From the NCBI RefSeq assembly GCF_033115175.1, contig NC_084840.1, forward strand, positions 75,965,179-76,029,178: 64,000 nucleotides of DNA. Reading direction: 5' to 3'. The stretch's first letter is position 1; each line of letters opens with the position of its first letter. The stretch comes from Lepus europaeus (taxonomy: Eukaryota > Chordata > Mammalia > Lagomorpha > Leporidae). Below, one piece after another: positions 58,201 through 64,000 of the stretch. Position numbers and translations under genes: made by a program. The notes under the pieces are model-generated. The model saw only the letters and a program-made list of their open reading frames with translations. It was not told where the DNA came from and did not search any database.

Positions 58201-58439
58201 AGACATGGCAGACAGACCCAAGGCGCCTGCAGGAGTGGGGCCAGACGGGGCGCGCACAGCAGGGTCAGGTCCAACCCCCCGCCCCCCAGGCAGCACTCTT
58301 TTTCCGTGCCCCGACCACCCCCTCCACTCCCACCCATCCCCACAGGGCAAGCACAGCCGCCCTCATTCCTCTGCTTGGTCCGAGGCAGGATCATAACCCG
58401 AGCTGGGGGGGGGGGGGGGGTCGTGAAATGACTTGTAGG
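55257..58439. other. Repeat-poor promoter-proximal intron
   Basis: About 3.2 kb with no SINE. It holds a 196-codon plus-strand frame (55320-55910) without known domains and a C13 run (57654-57666), and GC rises toward the CpG island. A weakly L1-like segment near 56,850-56,900 could not be confirmed. Absence of SINE insertions just downstream of an active promoter is a mild hint of regulatory content. Confidence 0.45.
58405..58420 (+). repeat. G16 homopolymer at the CpG-island edge
   Basis: Sixteen consecutive G on the plus strand (C on the PFKFB3-sense strand). Confidence 0.97.
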
Positions 58440-58649
58440 TGTCAGAAAGCAGAGGCGGGGCCGTGCCCAGCGGCACAACGATTCAAAGCTCCGGCCCCAG
58501 AACCGGAGAACTTCCCGTCTTCCCCCCAGCCCCTGTCCATCCGCATCTCATGCGGCGGGATTCGGGGATCCGCTCAAAGTGCTGCGACTGGCACCGGGCG
58601 CTCTCCGCCGCCCACCGCCGCACGCGCTGCGCTCCGGCTCCCGCACCCG

Positions 58650-58655
58650 CACGTG
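58650..58655. promoter_or_regulatory. E-box CACGTG / HIF-type core downstream of PFKFB3 exon 1
   Basis: CACGTG is a palindromic E-box (USF/MYC type) and also contains the RCGTG core used by HIF-1. It lies in the CpG island about 270 bases into the putative intron. PFKFB3 is known to be hypoxia-inducible, but use of this site is only an inference. Confidence 0.3.
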
Positions 58656-58925
58656 GTGTCGCGGTGGAGTCGCCCAGGAGCACAGTGCGGGGGCGGGAGG
58701 GCATGGTGCAGGGTCCGGGAGGGCAACGTGAGGCCGAAGGGGGAACCACGCAGGTCCCCGTGGAACAAGGCGGCGCGGGTCTCGGCACCAACCCCAGCCG
58801 CGCCGCAGCACCGCGCTCCGGGCTTCCGCACCTGCTGGGCACCCGAGCCTGCCTCTGCCCGCGGGCGTCCGCGCAAATCTCCCGGACGCGCGGGCACAGC
58901 GCGGACCGCCCCGGCGAGACCCTAC

Positions 58926-58941
58926 CTTTCCTGAAGGGCAT
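58926..58941 (-). CDS. PFKFB3: PFKFB3 alternative first coding exon (MPFRK-G...)
   Basis: On the minus strand an ATG at 58941-58939 is followed by CCC TTC AGG AAA G and then the donor GTAGGG, so the exon encodes M-P-F-R-K plus the first base of a split codon. From memory of the family, one PFKFB3 isoform starts MPFRKACGPKL, with a phase-1 junction just after this point, whereas the common isoform starts MPLELTQ. PFKFB3 is a cytosolic and nuclear bifunctional enzyme (6-phosphofructo-2-kinase / fructose-2,6-bisphosphatase) that sets fructose-2,6-bisphosphate and so drives phosphofructokinase-1. The exon lies inside a CpG island, as a promoter-proximal first exon should. The weakness is length: 16 coding bases can match by chance. 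No downstream PFKFB3 exon is in the window, which fits a very long first intron; in human this exon lies tens of kilobases upstream of the rest of the gene. Confidence 0.62.
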
Positions 58942-59062
58942 CGCGCCGCTGGCGCTCCCGGCGGGACTGGCCCGCGACACCCGGGCAGGCCGACGTCCGA
59001 GCGACAGCCCCGCGGCTCGGGGCGCTTGCGGGCGATGGGGCCCGGGAGGGAGGGGGGAAGGG

Positions 59063-59072
59063 ACATATTTGG
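59063..59072. promoter_or_regulatory. CArG-like element (SRF-type)
   Basis: ACATATTTGG differs at one position from the CC(A/T)6GG serum-response-factor consensus. It is an AT-rich island in otherwise GC-rich promoter DNA, about 120 bases upstream of the PFKFB3 start codon. It could also act as a weak TATA-like element. Confidence 0.3.
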
Positions 59073-59081
59073 TCAGAGGCT

Positions 59082-59091
59082 GGCGCGTCAC
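59082..59091 (-). promoter_or_regulatory. CRE/ATF-like half-site, copy 1
   Basis: Plus-strand GGCGCGTCAC, minus-strand GTGACGCGCC, contains the TGACG half-site bound by CREB/ATF proteins. It sits about 140 bases upstream of the PFKFB3 start codon and is identical over 10 bases to a second element exactly 50 bases further upstream. Function is inferred. Confidence 0.4.
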
Positions 59092-59131
59092 GGCGCGGAG
59101 GAGGCTCCGTCGCCAAGTCGGAAGCGCGGGA

Positions 59132-59141
59132 GGCGCGTCAC
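59132..59141 (-). promoter_or_regulatory. CRE/ATF-like half-site, copy 2
   Basis: This is the second GGCGCGTCAC (minus GTGACGCGCC), about 190 bases upstream of the start codon and exactly 50 bases from copy 1. Spacing near five helical turns would place both on one DNA face. Function is inferred. Confidence 0.4.
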
Positions 59142-59365
59142 CCCGTGCGCTCCGGGCGCCTGCGGGCTGCGCCGCGAGGCCAGGGTGCGGGGCCCCGCCC
59201 AGGGCGCCTGGTCCCGCCCCGGCCCCGCAGGGGTCGCCAGGAGGCCCCCACCCGCCTCCAACCCAGACGCGGAACTCGCCGGGGCTGTGGAGCTGCTGCC
59301 GGCCTCGGCAGAAGCCACGGAGAGGAAAACTCCTGTCGTGCTCCTTCGGGCTGTGAGGCCGTCAT

Positions 59366-59687
59366 CCGCAGGAAGGACTTAGGGGAATTCTGCCCATTTT
59401 TTTATGTGTCTGTCATTTGAGCAAGTGGGACGGCCCCTGAGGGCGCAACCGAGGGAAATGCGTCTGGCCTGGTCACCCCCTGGAGCATCGCTCCTAAGCC
59501 CTAGGTTACGGATACCTGAAAAACTTTACGTTGCTTGATTACAAGGTCCGTGGAGGCAAAGTATTCTCTCTCACACGCACACGTGGCTCTATAAATGTCA
59601 AAAGAAATGAGAGCGCCACTTAGGGACTATCACAAAAGGAGGGAGGGGCCGCCCTCCGTTACTGTGCTCCTGAAGAGAGGGATTCTT
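59366..59687. other. Unassigned upstream flank
   Basis: No repeat or motif recognised upstream of the island. Confidence 0.4.
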
Positions 59688-59972
59688 GGGATACCTGCCT
59701 CCCATATCCAAGCCTGCTGGTTGGAGCCCCCATCATTCCACTTCTCTTCCAGCTCCCTGGTAATTCCCCTGGGAAGGCAGTGGTTGCTGGCCCAAGTGTT
59801 GGGCTCCTGCAACCCACCCTGGGAAACCCGGATGGAGTTCCTGGCTCCTCCTGGCTTCACACTGGCTCAGCGCTGGCCATTGCAGCCATTGGGAGGGAGC
59901 GAACCAGCACATGGAAGAGCTGTGTCTCCCTCCCTTCTCTGTAGCTCTTTCAAATCAATAAACCTTCAAAGA
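59688..59972 (+). mobile_element. Older CSINE
   Basis: TGGGATACCTGCCTCCCATA start with the head eroded, GGGAAGGCAGTGGTTGCTGG body, TTTCAAATCAATAAACC tail. Confidence 0.85.
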
Positions 59973-60645
59973 AAACAACAAATAAATTTTAAGTAAAAGG
60001 GGGCGGCCAGCACCTGAAAAAAATTCCTATTATTTGGCGGGTGCAAATATCTTAAAAACAAAAACCTCTTTCGGGTCGGTGGAGAGTTAATTCCTGTGAA
60101 AAGTACTATTTTCTGCATTCACCTTGAAGAAATGACGTCAGGACCAATCTCCTAACTTTGAAAGCAGCCACAAATAGCAACTAGACCACGATCTATGTGG
60201 TAGGGGAAAGAAAACATCCATGGAGAATGAAAAGGGATGGCCAGGAGGGTGGGGATGGCTTTTCTTCTTTTCCTTCTAAAATCTTTTCTGAGTTCAAATC
60301 CCTTAGCCTGCTGTCTTCTATGGGTAATAGTCCAAAGAATTTCTCTGGTTTTACTCTGAGGATACAGGGGAAAAGGAAGGAATGGAGGCCTTGGGTGGGG
60401 GGGGGGTTGTCAGCTGCCTTGGGAACGCCATGTGCTTGGCTGGAGCCTTCTGAGCAGACCCCCTGCTGGGAGCCCAGCTGGGGATGGGAGTGGGGAGCTC
60501 CCAGACCACCTCCTTGGGCAGTGTTGGTGTCAGGAGCAGGAAGTGGGGGTCATGGGTGGGCTCATCATCAGTCTCTGCTCTTCTCCATGACATACCTATA
60601 TGTCAGGAGGACGTGGACTGAGCTCTCTGAACTTAGTGGCCAGAG
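59973..60645. other. Unassigned upstream flank
   Basis: A 151-codon plus frame (60197-60652) has no domain. G10 at 60397-60406. No repeat recognised. Confidence 0.4.
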
Positions 60646-60657
60646 AAAGTGAATTTT

Positions 60658-60978
60658 GGGGGCCACATAATGGGAAAAGCCGCCGCCTGCCGTGCTGGCA
60701 TCCCATATGGATTTCCAGCAGCCCCACTTCTGATCCAGCTCTCTGCTATGGCCTGGGAAAGCAGTAGAAGATGGCCCAAGGCCTTGGGCCTCTGCACCCG
60801 AGTGGGAGTCCCAGAGGAAACTTCTGGGTCCTGACTTCAAATCGGCACAGCTCCGGCCCTTGTGGCTAACTGGGGAGTGAACCAGCGGATGGAAGACCTC
60901 TCTCTCTCTCTCTCTCTCTCTACCTCTTCTTCTCTTTCTGTGTAACTCTTTCAAATAAAATAAATATTAAAAAAAAAA
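60658..60978 (+). mobile_element. CSINE with deleted head segment
   Basis: GGGGGCCACATAATGGGAAA head with the B-box region shortened; full 3' half. Flanked by AAAGTGAATTTT (60646-60657) and AAAGTAAATTTT (60979-60990). Confidence 0.93.
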
Positions 60979-60990
60979 AAAGTAAATTTT

Positions 60991-61826
60991 GTCTAAGGCC
61001 AACCAGTCCAGATAGAGTGTGTTGTGCTGCACACATCAGACACAACACCACGAGCATCCTGGTAAAGCCGGAGCTGGTGCACTCTGAGTGGGTGGGCCTC
61101 AGTCTTTCTGGTTGGCACCTGTACCCCCTTGGACACAAATGTTCAGGGATGCGTGGCTGACTGCAACACAGTAAGAAACGCCTACTGGATGTTTGAGTCC
61201 AGTTCCTGGCCCAGAGCTTCCAAAACTCTTGGAATCTCCAGAGTAGTAAGACTTTATTTTTATATTCTTTTGTATGCCTGTGAGATGACTGGGGGCTGGA
61301 GGAGGGGTGAGTAAAGAGAAGGGGGACAGGCTAGATCATTCAGGATGAAGGCTGTGGCCAAAATGACCTAGGCATGATAAGAGGGTTGGAACTTTCAGCT
61401 CAAACCCTTGCTGGCTGGGGAGAGAAGAAGGGCTAGGGGTTGAGTTAATCACCAATGGTAAGGGACTTAAACAACCAGGCCTAGATCTCCTAAAGACCCT
61501 AGGGAAAGAATTCAGAGAGCTAATTCAGAGTTGCTTCCTGAGTTCCCTGGCTGTACTACTAAACTATCAAGTACAACAGGTATGGGCCTGCATACAACAG
61601 GTATGCAGCCAAACTGGGCAGAAGTATGGCTACTCTGGATACCCGGTACTCTCTTGGTCTTGTGGGACAGACTCCTTGAACCTGTGGGCTGTCACTGACT
61701 CTGGATAGTGAGTGTCACAACTGAGTTAGATTGTAGAGCACCCTGTTGGCATCTGAAGAGTTGAAGAACAGGTTGTTGGAGTGCAAAAGTGCAAAAACCC
61801 ACACATTTAGAATCAAAAGTGTTGTT
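60991..61826. other. Unassigned upstream flank
   Basis: No repeat or exon recognised. TACAACAGGTATG is duplicated near 61573-61603. Confidence 0.4.
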
Positions 61827-61838
61827 AAAAGCAAGTAA

Positions 61839-62136
61839 TGGGGTCAGCACTGTGGTGCAGTGGGTTAAAGCCCTGGCCTACAGTGCAGCATCCCATATGG
61901 GCACCCATTCAAGTCCCGGCTGTTCCATTTCCAATACAGCTCTCTGCAATGGCCTGGGAAAGCAACAGAGGATGGCCCAAGTCCTTGGGCCCCTGCACCC
62001 ACATGGGACTTGAACTAGCTCCTGGCTTAAGATCAGCTCAGCTCTGACTGTGGTAGTCATTTGGGGAATGAACCAGTGGATGGCTCTACCTCTTTCTGTA
62101 ACTCTTTCAGATAAATAAAATAAATCTTAAAAAAAA
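61839..62136 (+). mobile_element. CSINE hosting the ZC3H13 retrocopy in its tail
   Basis: GGGGTCAGCACTGTGGTGCA head to AAATAAAATAAATCTT-A(n). The usual right-hand target duplication is absent because the ZC3H13 copy begins inside the A-tail. The candidate left copy is AAAAGCAAGTAAT at 61827-61839. Confidence 0.92.
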
Positions 62137-62379
62137 AATGCCATCCTTATCAGTGGAAAGTTCAACCAACTCCTCTTTAATTGTTATGGGGGGAGTCTGT
62201 GGGCCTCTTTTCTTCTTACTTTGCTGGGCGGCTTCTTCATCAGAAATATCAGAATCACCTTTGGATCTTTTACGCTTCTTTTCAATACTTTTCTTCTTCT
62301 GTCCTTTTTTTGGTGAAAATACTTGACCATCTTCAGATGCTGTCTCTAGGTTACCTCTCTCTATTCCAACATCATCATT
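62137..62379 (-). pseudogene. ZC3H13: ZC3H13 retrocopy, inverted 5' block
   Basis: Read on the minus strand, this block is open for 81 codons and encodes ZC3H13-type sequence: NDDVGIERGNLETASEDG, then a lysine-rich run (SPKKGQKKKSIEKKRKRSK), GDSDISDEEAAQQSKKKRGP and a PPITIKEELVELSTDKDGI end. In the parent mRNA the next codons are LEDPQKKEDT, which begin the forward block at 62380 with zero to two bases lost. The block therefore belongs immediately 5' of the forward block but lies in opposite orientation. Such a local inversion at the 5' end of a retrocopy is the known product of twin priming during L1-mediated integration. Its left edge joins the A-tail of a SINE, at a TT/AAAA site typical of L1 endonuclease. 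Confidence 0.88.
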
Positions 62380-64000
62380 CTAGAGGATCCTCAGAAAAAA
62401 GAAGATACAGCTTTCAGTGATTGGTCTGATGAGGATGTGCCTGATCGTACCGAGGTGACAGAAACAGAGCACACGGCTACCACTGTCACTCCTGGTGATA
62501 CCCCCTCTCCTCTGTCCTCTCTTCTTCCTCCTCCACCTCCTATGGCTACTGCCACTGTGATGGCTACTCCTGCTCTTGCCCCCACTGCTACTGCCAACAC
62601 TGCCACCACGATTTCCACCTCTGCCAATACCACCAGTACTTTTGCCAATGAGGATTCACATAGAAAATGCCACAGAACATGAGTGGAAAAAGTTGAGGCA
62701 TGTCATGTTACTATAGAGGACACCCCACATCGCAAGCCAGTGGATCAGAAGAGGAGTAGCAGCCTTGGGAGCAATCGGAGTAATCGCAGTCATACATCTG
62801 GTCGTCTGAGCTCACCATCCAATGACTCTGCCCATCGAAGTGGGGATGACCAAAGTGGGCGAAAGAGAGTACTGCATAGTGGCTCAAGGGACAGAGAAAA
62901 AACAAAAAGCCTGGAAATCACAGGAGAGAGAAAATCGAGGATTGATCAGTTAAAGCGTGGAGAGCCCAGTCGAAGTACTTCTTCAGATCGCCAAGATTCA
63001 AGAAGCCATAGCTCAAGAAGGAGTTCTCCTGAGTCAGATCGACAGGTCCACTCAAGGTCCGGGTCATTTGACAGCAGAGATAGGCTTCAAGATCGAGATC
63101 GATATGAGCATGATAGAGAGCGAGAGAGAGAGAGGAGGGATACAAGGCAGAGAGAATGGGAACGGGATGCCGAGAAAGATTGGCCGCGGAACAGGGAAAG
63201 AGATAGATTGCGGGAACGAGAAAGAGAAAGAGACTTGGATAGGGAAAGAGAGAGACTGGTTCCTGATTCCATTGAAAGGGATAGGGACAGAACTTTTGAG
63301 AGTTCTTCTCAAATAGAATCTGTAAAACGCAGTGAAGCAAAACTGGACAATGAACATGAAAGAGATCCAGACGGTAGTTCATGGGACCCCGTAGCTTTGG
63401 ATAAAGAAAGAATGGATAAAGACCTGGGATCTGTGCAGGGATTCGAAGATACCAGTAAAGCTGAGAGAACTGAGACTGTCGAAGGAGAAGATGAGTCCAA
63501 GTTAGATGATGCACATTCCTTAGGTTCTGGTGCTGGAGAAGGATACGAGCCAATCAGTGATGATGAACTGGATGAAATTCTGGCAGGGGATGCAGAAAAG
63601 AGGGAAGATCAACAAGATGAGGAGAAGATGCCAGATCCATTAGATGTAATTGATGTAGACTGGTCTGGTCTTATGCCAAAGCATCCAAAAGAACCACGAG
63701 AACCTGGGGCTGCACTCCTAAAATTCACACCTGGAGCTGTTATGCTGAGAGTTGGACTTTCTAAAAAGTTGGCGGGTTCTGAACTTTTTACCAAAGTCAA
63801 AGAAACATGCCAGAGACTTTTAGAAAAGCCCAAAGATGCAGACAATCTGTTTGAACATGAATTGGGGGCTCTCAACATGGCTGCATTGTTACGAAAAGAA
63901 GAAAGAGCAAGTCTTCTTAGTAATCTCGGACCGTGCTGTAAAGCTCTGTGCTTCAGACGAGACTCTGCCATCCGCAAGCAGCTGGTTAAAAATGAGAAGG
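62380..64000 (+). pseudogene. ZC3H13: ZC3H13 retrocopy, forward block, runs off window
   Basis: The frame starting CTA at 62380 reads LEDPQKKEDTAFSDWSDEDV, a Pro/Ala/Thr-rich linker, a serine/arginine-rich segment, the RD/RE-repeat region (about 63090-63260), then the acidic ISDDELDEILAGDAEKRE and the conserved DVIDVDWSGLMPKHPKEP and LLSNLGPCCKALCFRRD segments near the protein's C-terminus. ZC3H13 is a nuclear CCCH-zinc-finger scaffold of the WTAP-VIRMA-HAKAI complex that supports METTL3/METTL14 m6A writing; its N-terminal zinc finger is absent here. The copy has no introns and one in-frame TGA at 62680-62682 (a former CGA arginine codon). After that it is open for 439 codons to the window end. 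About 50-60 codons, the 3' UTR and poly-A would lie beyond. No promoter is visible, so it is called a processed pseudogene. Confidence 0.92.

Larger units (their letters stand above)
1..58925 (-). other. PFKFB3: Putative first intron of the MPFRK-type PFKFB3 transcript
   Basis: Everything downstream of the donor at 58925 on the minus strand lacks recognisable PFKFB3 coding sequence. I looked for the alternative MPLELTQ start exon and for the kinase exon around CGPKLTNSP-TVIVMVG and found neither in the minus-strand translations. The interval is therefore read as intron of the long transcript, filled with repeats and holding one internal CpG island near 32.2 kb. Its acceptor lies outside the window. 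The assignment depends on the exon call at 58926-58941. Confidence 0.5.
58440..59365 (-). promoter_or_regulatory. PFKFB3: CpG island, putative PFKFB3 alternative promoter and 5' UTR
   Basis: This stretch is very GC-rich with frequent CpG, in sharp contrast to the surrounding intron, where CpG occurs mainly in young SINEs. It contains GC boxes (GGGGCGG and complement CCCCGCCC near 59,195-59,225), an E-box CACGTG at 58650-58655, a one-mismatch CArG box (ACATATTTGG, 59063-59072) and two identical GTGACGCGCC elements on the minus strand. There is no clear TATA box, so initiation is probably dispersed. Transcription toward lower coordinates is inferred from the MPFRK exon at 58926-58941. The transcription start cannot be placed from sequence. 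Confidence 0.7.

Noticed and set aside
58038..59356. Long overlapping frames (around 200-305 codons) on both strands
   Set aside because: CpG-island composition suppresses stop codons in all frames. Only the 16-base MPFRK exon has matching identity and a splice donor.
62918..63553. 211-codon minus-strand open frame
   Set aside because: It is the antisense shadow of the arginine-rich ZC3H13 retrocopy; the purine-rich sense strand leaves few stops on the opposite strand.

Overview
This is mammalian, non-coding-rich DNA. About fifty copies of a tRNA-derived SINE with a GGCCGGCGC(C/T)GTGG head, a GGTTC-AGTCC B-box, a CT-rich 3' region and an AAATAAATAAATCTT tail mark it as lagomorph: this is the C-repeat (CSINE) family of rabbits and hares, and Oryctolagus is the most likely source. 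Ancient MIR, L2, L1M, MaLR-LTR and MER5 remains are the shared placental background.

The only protein-coding exon I can support is on the minus strand near 58.93 kb. A CpG island (about 58.44-59.36 kb) contains an ATG followed by codons for MPFRK and then a consensus splice donor in phase 1. This matches the short alternative first exon (MPFRKA...) of the glycolytic regulator PFKFB3, so positions 1-58,925 would be the first intron of that PFKFB3 transcript. No other PFKFB3 coding exon was seen. A second, smaller CpG island at about 32.1-32.45 kb looks like another promoter of unknown gene and direction.

Layout. 0-31 kb: intron filled with SINEs of several ages, L1M 3' ends, MaLR LTRs, MIR and L2, with unassigned sequence between. 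32.1-32.45 kb: internal CpG island. 32.5-55.3 kb: the densest SINE territory, with a three-deep nest (35.1-36.1 kb), two facing SINE halves (37.4-37.8 kb), a retroposed 5' fragment of U2 snRNA with perfect target-site duplications (39.2 kb), and three SINEs inserted in succession at one target site (52.8-53.8 kb). 55.3-58.4 kb: a repeat-poor approach to the promoter. 58.4-59.4 kb: PFKFB3 alternative promoter and first exon. 59.4-62.1 kb: upstream flank with three SINEs.

From 62,137 to the window end lies a processed retrocopy of ZC3H13, a subunit of the m6A-writer-associated complex. Its first 243 bases are inverted relative to the remaining 1,621, and the two blocks are contiguous in the parent mRNA: the signature of twin-primed L1 retrotransposition. 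The copy carries one in-frame stop in what I can read and is otherwise open to the window edge. It sits in the A-tail of an older SINE.

I found no bacterial-type operon, CRISPR array or unknown multi-gene system. The interest lies in retrotransposition structures and the two promoter islands.
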